Below are positions 22,874 to 33,588 of a stretch of 64,000 nucleotides of DNA, piece after piece. Where the stretch lies: positions 1 to 64,000 of the forward strand of contig JAMXBD010000713.1 in NCBI GenBank assembly GCA_024138025.1, read 5' to 3'. Numbering within the stretch: position 1 is the stretch's first letter; each line of letters starts with the position of its first letter. The translations under genes and the position numbers were made by a program. Under the pieces are notes generated by a model that saw only the letters and a program-made list of their open reading frames with translations, did no database searches and was not told the origin of the DNA. Source of the DNA: Combretum micranthum. Lineage: Eukaryota > Streptophyta > Magnoliopsida > Myrtales > Combretaceae.

Positions 22874-25800
22874 CAATATATAGAAGATGAAAAAATGTGC
22901 TTGTTCTACTTCCTACCTGTCCAAATATCATAGCAAACAATAGTTAGATAATCCCTTACAACCCGTGGTTACTCCTAAAGTATGATTGTTATATAAATGT
23001 AGAGGTTTGTGCAAGTGTTAAGAGCGTAAAGTATCTGTACAAATACATTCACAAAGATCTCGATAGAGTGTCACTTGATGTTCGCATTGGATCTGGTAAT
23101 GATGAAATACAACAGTTTATAGATGCGCGTTGGATATGTGCTCTCGAAGCCATTTGGAGGTTATTCAACTTTCCGATGAATCGAATGTATCCGAATGTCA
23201 TAAGAATGCAAATACATTTGCCAAACATACATATAATTACCTTTAGACATGGTTACACCATACAATCAATTTTGCTTGTAGTCCTACTCACGAACAATGC
23301 TTAGTGAATTCTTTTGTGTTAATGCCACAAAACCTTCAGCAAGACAATATTTATATAAAGATTTTCCAAAATATTACATGTGAAGTAACAATACTTGGCA
23401 TCGTAGAAGAGCTGTTAACAAGGTAATTGGAAGAATGTATGTTGTACCACTAGTTGATTCAGAAAGGTTTTACCTTTGGATACTACTTAACCATGTTCGT
23501 GGCCCTACTTCCTTTGATGATTTGTTGACACATGATGGGATACAATATGACATGTTTCAAAAGGCATCCGAGAGTAAAGGCCTTATTGAGAATGATCAAA
23601 GCATACAACATTGCTTACTAGAAGTTATTTCCTTTCAAATGTTGTTTGCACTCCAAAGATTGTTTGTAATGATTTTGGTATATTGCCAACCAAGAAAAAT
23701 TAGGTCATTATGGATGAATTTTATGAGAGCATTTTACAAGATTACGGTTCCTCATCTACAACCTCAGAAGTTTTCTTGATGAATAAATTATTACATGACA
23801 TTAATAAATTGCTGGGATAGCACGGGTAAAGTTTGTTGGATTATGACTTACCACATCTTCAGTATAATCTAATGGACTATAATGACATACAAAAGTCTAT
23901 TCGATATGAGTTATCGAAAACTGTTCTTGATCAAGATATGGATACAATTGCAAACTTAAATGTTAATAAAAGAAGTACATTCCAATTAGTTATGACTGTA
24001 GTTGACCAAAATGAATTTGCTACATTTTTTGTAGATGGTCCAAGAGGTATAGGTAAAACCTTTTTATATCATGCTATTTTAGCATTCCTTAGAAGTAATG
24101 GCTACATTGCCTTAGCGATAGTAGCCTCTGGGATTGCTTCCACAATATTACCAAGTGGTAGAACAACGCATTCAAGATTTAAGGTCCCTTTGATACCAAA
24201 TTCAAATTCTGTTTGTTCAGTAAATAAGCAATCCGAACTAGCCACACTTTTGAAGGTGTGCAAAGCTATTCTATGGGATGAAGCTTCTATGGCTAATAGG
24301 TATGCCTTTGAATCATTAGATAGAACATTTTGAGATATAATGGAAGTTGACACTCCGTTTAAGGGTAAAGTCCTGATACTAGGTGGAGATTTTCGACAAA
24401 TTCTTCTAGTGGTCTCAAAGGGAACAAGAGCTCAAATGATTAATGCATGCTTAAACAAATCGCCCCTTTAGACTACTGTTTGAGTCCTTCGATTAACCTA
24501 AAATATGAGGTCGTGTGCTAATGTGGTTTTTTTAGATTTTATATTAAGAGTTGGTGATGGAATCGAACCAACCGTACATGATGACTACATAAAAGTACCT
24601 CCACCATGACCATATAATGGCAAGATGATAGGTCGATTCATCATTTGATCAATGCAACCTTCTCCAATTTGTCTGAACATACAATTGATGCATCTTATTT
24701 CATCAATCGTGCACTTTTAGCCCCAATAAACATTGAGGTTGACAAGTTAAATAGTGAAATCATTCTATCTTTTCCAGGTGAAGAACACACATATTATTCT
24801 TTTGATGCTGTTATTAATGATCATGGACATATGTACCAGCAAGAATACTTGAACTCTATATCCTTAGGTAGAATGCCTCCTTATATTTTGACACTAAAGA
24901 AAGAAGCATCAATTATGCTCTTAACCCAAAGGCAGGTCTCTGTAATGGTATAAGTTTATTATGTATGGACTTCTTGCCAACTGTAATATATGCCGTGGTC
25001 TCGACTTGTCATGCAAGAGGGTTAGGAGTTTTCATTACAAGGATATCTTTAAAAACATCTGAAACTTTAAATCTCCTGTTTGATATGACAAGAAAGCAAT
25101 TTCCTGTGCGTTCGACTTTTGCTTTGATAATTAATAAGGCACAAGGTCAAACAATACATACCGAAGGTATTTACCTATCTGAGCATGTGTTCGGTCATGG
25201 GCAACTTTGTGTGGCCTTATCACGTGGTGTGTCAATAGCATCGACAAAGGTTTTGCTAAGGAAGGGAAAAATATGTGGGGTAGATGAAACACACTCACAG
25301 AATGTAGTTTACAAAGATGTTTTATTATCTTGAAGGTACTCCTACGATCAATATGCCATATTGATTTTAATTGTGTACAATACCATATATGCCCATATCT
25401 AATTCTAAAATAATAACTTCTTTTGATCCTCATATTATTAGCAGGTTATCATTGTTACTACGCTTTAGCAAATGAATTTAAGATGAGGCATCTTGGACTC
25501 TATCATGTAATATTTCTTATTAACTTCTGTCCTGTATGTACAAAATTATATGATTTCATTCAATTACTATGTCTTATACATTAAAAAATCTAACATTTAA
25601 ATTGACATTTAGGAATCTTCTTCAATTGAAATCGATCCAAGGATGCATGCATGGCTATCTAATTTAGAAATATCCATAATTACTTCTAAACACACTCCTC
25701 TTACGGTTGGTTAACCCCATGGGCTCTAAATTCGAATTGATTTTCATCTTTTATTTATTTCCTACTATAGAAAATCATATAATTTTAATATTTGATCATA

Positions 25801-26675
25801 GAGAAATTATCTCACGATGTACAGCTTTGGGTGGTGATTTTCCATTCAATTGGATAGACGAAGTTATGTGACATTTATTAAACATGAGATTGAAAAAATG
25901 CAATCCAAAAGATACCATGATCGTTTCTTACCACAACAAACTTTATAAATTCATAACAATCAATTAGGTAAAAGGATTTTTTTTTTTTTAAATAATCATG
26001 CTTCATTTAAGTTATATTTCCTCAACTACCACATACGAGCACATAAATGAAGATACTACAATTGAAACATCATACCAGCAATGCCAACACCATTTAGCAT
26101 CCCTGTAAAATAAATTATGTTCTACTTTCGATTTATTGCTGTTGCATTATTAATGTGCACCTCATTTTTTCAAGTTTATTTTGCAGATTTATTGGCTACA
26201 TATCCATGCATTGTTGCCTTGTTAAGGTTTATTCATTTTTCGTTTTCATTATATTATTTACAAAAAATTGGATGTCTTTGCAATACCTTACAAAATTACT
26301 CTATTTATACAATTTTTTCGAACATAAAAAAATTCAACACCTTCATGTATGATGATTTTTGTGATTTATTCACCAGGTTACGTATGTCTACATATAATCG
26401 TATCTATACCTTAATTTCTAATACAAAACATCATCATAATATTTTTTATTTTTCACATCATGATAGGAATATTGCAACTTCGTCGATGAAGCAAATCCAT
26501 GATTACTAGTATTATTTTTAACATTATATTTACAAAGGCAAATATTTTTGTAGTTATCAATCATTGATATCTTTCATCAATTTTAGTGTTATTCTTTTTT
26601 TTTTTTTGCCTCCAAGCCCAATTTTTTCTTCTTATACTTTTAATTAATTATGTGTTCTATTTTATCTTTACTTAC

Positions 26676-28514
26676 TGTAATATACAGATAAATAAATCAT
26701 AAAGGTGTGTAAAAATGTAATTTGATATATTATAAGAGGGTTTGTGGTCCATCCTAAAGTATAGTTGTTTGTTTTGCCAAATGGCAGAAGTGTAATTGAA
26801 GATGGAAATTCATAGCTGAAAACCGGCCAAGTACGCATTGGCCTAGAATTCAACACTGCCAGTTTTAAGTATGTATGTCGCCAGCCTTTATATTTACACT
26901 ACTGACGTATATGCAGGGTACATGTAAAGAAAAATAACTCGAGACGAAAAGACCACCAATTTTGGCGTTTATGCTACTGGTGTATGTTCAAAAGCCGCTA
27001 GCTTTCCCGTTTGGGGAAATGAAGAGTCTCACGAATTTCTTTATATCCTAGCCTTATGTATCCTCTCCAAAATCACTCTTAAACCTAGAAAATCCTCTCT
27101 GTGAGTGATCATAGCATCCAAGGAGATTCAAAAGATCAGATTAAGGTAATCAAATAACTATATTTTCTTTGGAATTTAAAGGATCTATCATATTCCTTTG
27201 GGCTTTCTATTGGGTTTGAAGGAGAAAATGAAGAAAACCTTAATTTGTTTGGAGATTTGGATTTTTGGTTATCAAAAAGGATTGAGAATCAATTCTAGGT
27301 AAGTTTGAATGTTCTTAATCTTTATGATTACATAGAAGCAATTTTCTATTGATTATTAGTCTGATTTATATTAAATGGAATTCTAGGGTTTGGAAAGATT
27401 GTTTAAAAGATTTGTTATTTTGAAGAATTATTATCCAGGATGAAAGTGTGGAATTATATTTATGTTAAGATTAGGGTTTAAGGTGAAGTTTGAATTAGGT
27501 TTATGGCATGGACGTCATATATTTAAATCTATTCTGTTTATGTTATCAGGGTTTTATAGAATTAGAGTTCTATTCCTTGAAATTGATTCAGGTATAACCT
27601 TACCTTACTTGTTGTATGTGCTTGTAGGCTAGAATTGATAATTGAATTAAATCTATTTGGCTTTTAATTAAATTTTCTTGTTGTTTGTATTTAGCTGCTG
27701 TTAGTAAAGACCAAGACCAGGACCAGGCAGACTGTGATACTAACGCTAGTGCCTTGATGATCTATGTGTGAGGTTGTCCCCAGTGGACTTGAGCATAGAA
27801 ATGATTTCGATAGTTTAGGAGTTGTGCGATAACGACACTGGGTGTGTGGGGAGTATCCAACACCAATATATGTATATACATTACCTATTTTTATACTATT
27901 TGCTTTTATGGAGTTATGAGTTATTTCAGGTTTAGAACTAGACTATAGATGGTTCTAAACTGTATTGTTTGCTAGCTATTAAAAAGATAATATCTTGTAT
28001 TTGATGCATTAGAATAGGTTGCATGTGATTATGTATGATGTATGCTCATGCGCTTGTATTTGTGGTTTGGTATACTAGGCAATATTTGCTTATTCTTTTA
28101 TTTTTCGTTTTAGGAACAGGTGAAGATCGGGTAGTATATGATTTATCTGGATGTGAAGTATTTGTGGATTACGGGAAGGACGATAGTGTACCTGACTTTC
28201 TTACTGACATTTAGATTGGCTGGCATGGAATTAGATTGAGTTGAAGATTTTATGAGATTTTATATGTTTTATGAATTTAAGATTGATTTATGAGATTTTT
28301 CTTATGTTATAAGTTTGGATTATGTTGGCTATGATTTATACCAAAGAGGTTATCTAGATGTTTTATTATTGAAAGTATTGTAAACAGTATTCTTTTATTT
28401 GAGAGTTTGAAGTTTCATGATATATATTATGTGGTTTAATGTTTCATAATCTTAGCATGTCCATCCATGTTAAGGATGCATGATGGGTTATAATGCCATC
28501 AAGTTAGAATATTA
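26676..28514 (+). mobile_element. Solo LTR (family 1, copy 2)
   Basis: 1,839 bp and homologous to 21026-22873 along its length: TGTAATATACAGATAAATAAA start, shared ggtataaccttacctt and ctgtgatactaa blocks, shared ccaacaccaatatatgtatata, and the acidic peptide frame. It is flanked by CTTAC on both sides (26671-26675 and 28515-28519). The 3' end has decayed to ttagaatatta: four transitions and apparent loss of the final CA compared with copy 1. The target duplication differs from that of copy 1, so the two are independent insertions and not the ends of one element. Confidence 0.82.
28113..28214 (+). other. Acidic peptide frame near the LTR 3' end (copy 2)
   Basis: The counterpart of 22482-22586. 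It begins GTGEDRVVYDLSGCE after a ttttag acceptor-like site and ends in TAG after 33 codons. It differs from copy 1 at many codons, several silently (GGT/GGA, CTA/TTA, GGC/GGA, TTC/TTT), yet the frame is uninterrupted. Confidence 0.35.
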
Positions 28515-28519
28515 CTTAC

Positions 28520-28889
28520 CATGTTATAGAGATTACTAATTTTTACATGTATGGTAGATGCGTCGTCCGCTGGTCCTTCATTAAGCATCTGAGCCAACAG
28601 CTGAAAAATAGGTTGCAATGGACTGCAAATGGATCGGTCGGCCCAATTCACGTCTGACGACTTATGCGTTTTAACTTGTTACGGGACACGAGTTCATGCA
28701 TTCGCTGCATAGGTGAAACATAAAAATGTTCCTTACAGCTCTTGGCTCTGAATGTTCAAATGTTATTTCATACATCTCTTCGGAAAGTAGGTTCTGGTCT
28801 ATGCATATCATATCGTGGGATTCCTAGGTAGGAAACACCACCAACCAAATTCTTTAACAACTCTATCTTAAACATTGTTTCTTGTCATC
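28520..28889. other. Intergenic, no gene seen
   Basis: Moderate GC content (for example gcgtcgtccgctggtc near 28560) without an open frame of note or a recognised element. It could be the edge of another old insertion. Confidence 0.35.
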
Positions 28890-29048
28890 TCCATGCCCAG
28901 GTCAGGTCTTGACCTTGATTCGAATAGGCTGGATCTAGGGCGAAAAGCCTGAATCCATGATCAACTCCGATTTGCGTGGTGTTAATCTAGACCTGCAAAC
29001 CCACTAGGTAGGTTCGGAGTGGTTTAAACGGTTCTAACTTGTTCAATT

Positions 29049-30660
29049 TAAAAAAAAAAAACTAAAATTCTAAATTTTTTGAAAATTAAACTTTAAATAT
29101 AAAATGAGTACAAGAATATACTATTTTCTTAACCTATATTCAATTAATACTATTAAGGATGTACAAATATTTATACATACTCAAATTCCTATTGAGTTGA
29201 TATATTAGCAATATAGGTCTATTGTGATACTCTAAAAGAGTAAAATTTACAAAAGAAAAAGAAATCTTATGTTGTTTGAAAGCAAGATTTTTCTTTTAGT
29301 AGAACTCTATATAAAGTATGTGATATAGTTTTGAATTGTATTTACCACATATGTTGTGTTTAATAACAAATTAAATACTGTGACTAGATAATAATTTATA
29401 TTAACTTGTAAACTAGTCTAATCATTAAATGTCATTTACTTTTTAAATTTTTTCTACTATTTTGTACTCTATATTTATTTTTAATTTTTATTTTGATCAG
29501 TGCTTTGTATGTTTTGCAAATTTGACAATTTTATATGTAGATTTATTTTTATTTATTACTTTTTGAATCGTTTATATTAGTATGGTTAAAATCATGTCAA
29601 AAGACATAATGTAAAGGGTAATTTATGGGGACAAGTAGATTGCCCATTCTTAAAACATCTACCACCTAACAAAATAGATCACTAGTGGTGTAGTATAGAA
29701 AAATTTCTTTTGAAACAACCAATTGTTTAATAATTTTTTAGATGATTTATTAGCACAATGGGTAGAGTTTGGTCCTTTTGATCAAATTCGATTGTTGATT
29801 AAACTTGCACTACCATTTCATTACTTTGGTTAATTTTTTTTTAAAGAAACTAATATTCTAATTTTATTTAAATTAAACTTTAAATGTAAAATGGGTCTAA
29901 GACTATGTTACTTTTAGCCTGTATTCATTTCATACTATTAATAATGTACAATTATTTATACATATAGACATCTCCATTGAGTTGACATATTAGTATTGTA
30001 GGACTAGAGTAACATTCTAAAAGAGTAGAGTCTACGGAGGATAAAAATGTTCACATTGTTTAAAAGTGAGATTCTTCTCTTATATAATTCTATATATGAG
30101 ACATGATTTTGAATTGTATTTATTATATATGTTATTATCAACAATGCATTAAATATTGTGAATTAATAATTGATAATTTCTGTTTCATGGAATAATTTAA
30201 ACATTAAAACCTCGTTTGTTTTAATGAAAATGTTTTTTTAGGAAAATGCAATTTTCATTTTTCCATGTTAGTTTAAGGAAAAACAAAACAATTAATGAAA
30301 AACATTTTTCCTTGCCACAGACATTTTTTTATTAAATTTTACTATTTTTTCTTTAGGTAGATTTATTTCTCATTATAATGAATGTATTTTTTTTATTTTT
30401 TATACTTAAAATATACATGTTACCTTGAATTACACAAATAGAGGAAAATTATTTTCATAAAATTAGCCAAATATTTAAAAATATACTACTTTTTAGGAAA
30501 AATTTTCAAGAAAAAACGTTTTCATTAATAAATACTTTTTGTAAAAAAAAGTGAGGTCAAAATGTCATTTGCTTTTTTTTTTTTAAAAACCTTTCTACTA
30601 TTTTTTACTCCATATTCATTTTAATTTTCTCAATGTCATAATAAATAATATATATTTATT
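29049..30660. repeat. Diverged direct duplication (~450 bp units)
   Basis: Copy 1 (29049-29500) and copy 2 (29843-30660, including a 348-bp insertion) share ordered blocks: 'attaaactttaaat.taaaatg', 'catttcatactatta/caattaatactatta', 'ttgagttgatatatta', 'actctaaaagagtaaa', 'gttttgaattgtattta' and 'atgtcattt.cttttt'. They are too diverged to be recent. Confidence 0.75.
30209..30556. mobile_element. MITE inserted in the second duplication copy
   Basis: It starts acctcgtttgttttaatg and ends aaaagtgaggt, giving inverted termini ACCTC..../....GAGGT. The first duplication copy lacks it: aatcattaaatgtcattt is uninterrupted there. The comparison therefore defines the borders. The interior is a foldback with ggaaaatgcaattttc-like arms. 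Confidence 0.7.
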
Positions 30661-30850
30661 TTTTTTTTCATTAAATAGAACTAGTTGGACTCACTAGGTC
30701 AATGAGTCTAGCCGTAGACCCAGCTAGGACTCATGGACCATGGCAAGTCTATAAATCGGGTCGGACCAACTCACAAAGGCAGGTCTCCGATATGGCAAAT
30801 TCGGATTCCAGTTTAGACCCAACCCCTTGGAGATGTCTAATGTCTAGATC

Positions 30851-31899
30851 CACAATCCAATAGGTTTAATGACATTCCTATAAAAAAAAGATAGATACAT
30901 GAAAGCGTATCTCAGATTACCATCATTCACATAAGTGTTTTGCTTCGACATCTAGAGCTTTTCATCTACGACTTCTCCGCATTATCATCTTGTACTTTAG
31001 TCTTGGCAATTATAATGGTTTACAACAATAAGTGATGATGAAAGCACTAGTAGTGGTGCTTAGCAACTATGGAATAATACTTACAAGTAATACCCTATAG
31101 AATCAATTGACTATTGGCAAACTTGCCATGTTTTGGCTTACCATTTCAAGTGCTAATGACTTAAAAAATTGATTCATATGATTACATTTGATATGATCAA
31201 CATTATGGAAGCAGGTTTGCCAATAACTTTTATGAAGACTATGGAGATTGGAGAGTAGATGATTTACTTATATCTCAAAGACTTTACTAAGTCTTTAGTT
31301 ACTTTCATAGTTTTGAGACTAGATTAATAATTTTAGGAATTTCCTTTAATATGATTATATTTAAATAATGAAATTGTAGATAACTTTATTTGAGGGTTCG
31401 GATGGATAAAGTACCATGAGAATATGTTGTAGATTCTATTGAGTAGTGTAGGTTCCTATACTTAGTAGGAATATGTGACAAGTTATCACATTTTTATGAT
31501 ATTGGGGTATGACTATCAGAATGTCACTAGAGTTTAGGTTTACAATCTTTATGAAACCTAGAAAAATGACCTTTCAAATACTGAGTTGAAGAATGTGGGT
31601 AGATAGGTGCTAATTTTGACCTTGAAGTGATAACCATATTACTACCTATTTATCATTGCAAAGCTTTTGATTTATGACATAATATATATGAAAGGAATCC
31701 TAGCATGCACATGCATGGCTCCATTAAGATATTTAATGCGAATTGTTACTTGTTGAAATAATTGGCTTGTTCACATTGAATAAGCAAACAATAGTATACT
31801 TATCTTACAATTTCTCCTTGCCTTTTTATAGAAAATGGACACAAAAGTGAAAAATTTTAACAATCAAACGAATAGCCAAACCTTAAGACTTGTAGGGCA
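30851..31899. other. AT-rich region, no gene seen
   Basis: No coding region. Part of it (31200-31440) loosely resembles 55670-55840: both have a 'gaatttccttta.tat.a.t.tattt..ataat' block. It may be an old LTR fragment of a family present twice in the window. Confidence 0.35.
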
Positions 31900-32790
31900 C
31901 AATACGATAATGGTAGACGTTGTTGTGGGTCGGTTCGGGTTTGGAGCAGTACCCAAACCGTTGGTTCATGGTTCCAAAAATGGTAGAATCGAATTGAACC
32001 TGTGGTAGCTAGTTTGGTTCTCGATTCTACCATTTTTGGAACCATCGGTTCTCATGGTTCGGTTTTGGTTCTAGATGAACCGAGAACTATGAAATAAAAA
32101 AAAATCAATTAAATAATTTACTTAATTTAAGTAAGAAAAAAATACAAAATAAATTTTTAACTTAAAAATAACATTAAGCTTAGCAATAATTATTTATAGC
32201 CTATTAGTTAAAAGAAATTCTACAGTTATGTATTTATTTATATTCAATTACTTACACTCTTTTAGTTTCATATTAGCAATGTTACACTATAAAATATCCA
32301 AGATATAAATAAGTCCCGATAACACAAAAACAAGTCACATATTGTTAAAAAAGAAAGTCTACTTTGGTTAGAAGTCTACATAAACTTAACAAAATATGAT
32401 TTTAAATATATATTTGTTACTTGCATTGTTGATAACAACACATTAAATGACATCAATAGGAAATAAATTTTTATTATTCATGCGAAAATAATTTTAAATA
32501 TTTTTTTAGTTACAATTTTTTTTTATAATTTTCTTTTCTTTCTTTTCTTAAACTTTTGTGGCATAGAATAACGAGAACCGCCTGATCTACCAATTCTCAA
32601 CTAGTTCTTAAACCGGCAATTCCAAAACTGCTAGATTAGATGGTTTTTGGGAGTAAAACTATAAGGACCCACCAGAACCGAGGGTCTTTTACCGGTTTAG
32701 ACCTGTCATTTCCAAGTCGGTTTCCAGTTCAGGAACCTCTAGTGATGGGTTAGGTTGGTTCTTGATTCGGAACCGAACCATGATGATGTA
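31900..32790. mobile_element. Non-autonomous element with GGTTCGG-rich ends
   Basis: The left part (31926-32090) and the right part (32570-32785) are rich in ggttcgggt / gaaccgaacc words in opposite orientation, with AT-rich DNA between. This resembles plant hAT-type MITEs. Exact ends and target duplication are not resolved. The left part contains a perfect hairpin (31971-32044). Confidence 0.4.
31971..32044. repeat. Perfect 23-bp inverted repeat (hairpin)
   Basis: Arms 31971-31993 and 32022-32044 are exact reverse complements (ggttccaaaaatggtagaat and onward), with a 28-base loop. The surrounding element is diverged, so perfect arms are notable. Confidence 0.95.
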
Positions 32791-33583
32791 TAGGTAATGG
32801 TGCTGGGTTTCGAAGTAAGAAACTCATTAACTTAATGTAGAGTTTGATGGGCTAGTATAGGGGCAACATTGACTAATGTAATTCAACGTTAAAGTTATGT
32901 AAGAAAATGTCACATTGATGTGACAAAAGGGCCATCGTATAGCTTTGTGCAACAAAGTAAATAGGAAGAATGTTATATCTAGGTTGACTAGGTTTGTTAG
33001 GTTGGTGAAATTGTTTAGTTCTGTAGCCTTTTTTTCACTTAAAGCTAACGAGTGGATAGAGTAGATCGAGAAAGCCTTTATTGTATAATGCACATGATAT
33101 GCTAGAAGTAAAAAAAAGTTAACATATGCTTTTTACATATTAAAAGGAGCTACATCAAAATGGTAAAAGATAGTACAAAGGTTAAATGCTCAACAATCAT
33201 CTTGGAGATATTTTGAATTGCCTTCTTTAAGAGGTGCTTTCCAAATAGTTCAAGGAATACTAGCTAACTTCTTCAATTTGAGGCAAGGTAGTAAAATTAT
33301 GGAAAAATATGAGGCATAATTGAACTAGCTTATCAAGTTTGAACTGGAAGTCCTTCGAGCACCACTATCCTAAGTTTGTGCTACCTTATCGCATAGCCTC
33401 TATCTCATGCTTGCATACGTTTAACTATCAAACCAAAATCATCTTTTTGTCTACTTAATATCTTAATTAATGCTTAATAATGCATCATCTGGATGTAAAA
33501 CCCTTATAAGTCTAGGTCTCAACTAGCATAGCAGCTTCATAGTACTAGTATGGGATTGCAAAAATATAAGTATAGGATTGAAA
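32791..33583. other. Spacer before the large retrotransposon
   Basis: AT-rich. A chance 88-residue minus-strand frame (32827-33093) shows no family. The target duplication AATAT of the next element begins at 33584. Confidence 0.45.
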
Positions 33584-33588
33584 AATAT

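Larger units (their letters stand above)
18600..25336 (+). pseudogene. Helitron Rep/Pif1-like helicase (broken)
   Basis: Remains of the large RepHel transposase that nicks, unwinds and rejoins DNA in rolling-circle transposition. Order: basic N-terminal patch (RRCWREEARSRRQ, about 18660); Helitron N-terminal region with HIRSYN...FTSMGVHVDDS and GTIYHRIGSLLPNE (19390-19640); SHLVGYYDPLQCPLLFPYGT (about 19940-19995); Rep core MLPSSFFGSP (about 20470) to 21025; after the solo LTR, KYDCYINVEVCAS and KYLYKYIHK (about 22980-23055); helicase with Walker A GPRGIGKT (24037-24060), Walker B LWDEASM (24271-24291), LGGDFRQI (about 24380) and the C-terminal motifs NKAQGQTI and GQLCVALSR (about 25130-25230). 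The metal-binding HUH motif, normally H-x-H in PHVHML, reads PDAHML (Asp at 20768-20770), so the nickase is dead. The tyrosine pair spaced by four (23032, 23044) is kept. Many stops and frameshifts are present. It is certainly a relic. Confidence 0.92.
15739..26509 (+). mobile_element. Decayed autonomous-type Helitron
   Basis: Rolling-circle DNA transposon identified from its Rep/helicase remains (18600-25336). Candidate 5' end: A|TCTATATTATTTAAAG at 15739, a common plant Helitron start. Candidate 3' end: a small hairpin cttcgtcgatgaag (26478-26491), then CTAG (26506-26509) followed by T, as expected for insertion between A and T. The hairpin is short and AT-poor, so the 3' end is less sure. 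The 5' 2.8 kb (15739-18600) is non-coding with tandem repeats at 15874-16225. From 25337 to 26505 only AT-rich sequence is seen, without a recognisable RPA-like or captured gene. A solo LTR (21026-22873) interrupts the Rep region. Confidence 0.7.
28890..30850. mobile_element. hAT-like non-autonomous element complex
   Basis: Both edges carry the GC-richer 'ctagacctgcaaacc' (about 28988) and 'gtttagacccaacccc' (about 30811) vocabulary of plant hAT-type MITEs, enclosing very AT-rich DNA. The interior contains a long direct duplication (29049-29500 and 29843-30660), and the second copy is interrupted by another MITE (30209-30556). No transposase frame exists. Exact termini and the target duplication were not determined. 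Confidence 0.4.

Noticed and set aside
21026..28514. Reading the two family-1 LTRs as the ends of one retrotransposon
   Set aside because: Their target duplications differ (CAATA versus CTTAC), and the DNA between them is Helitron sequence.
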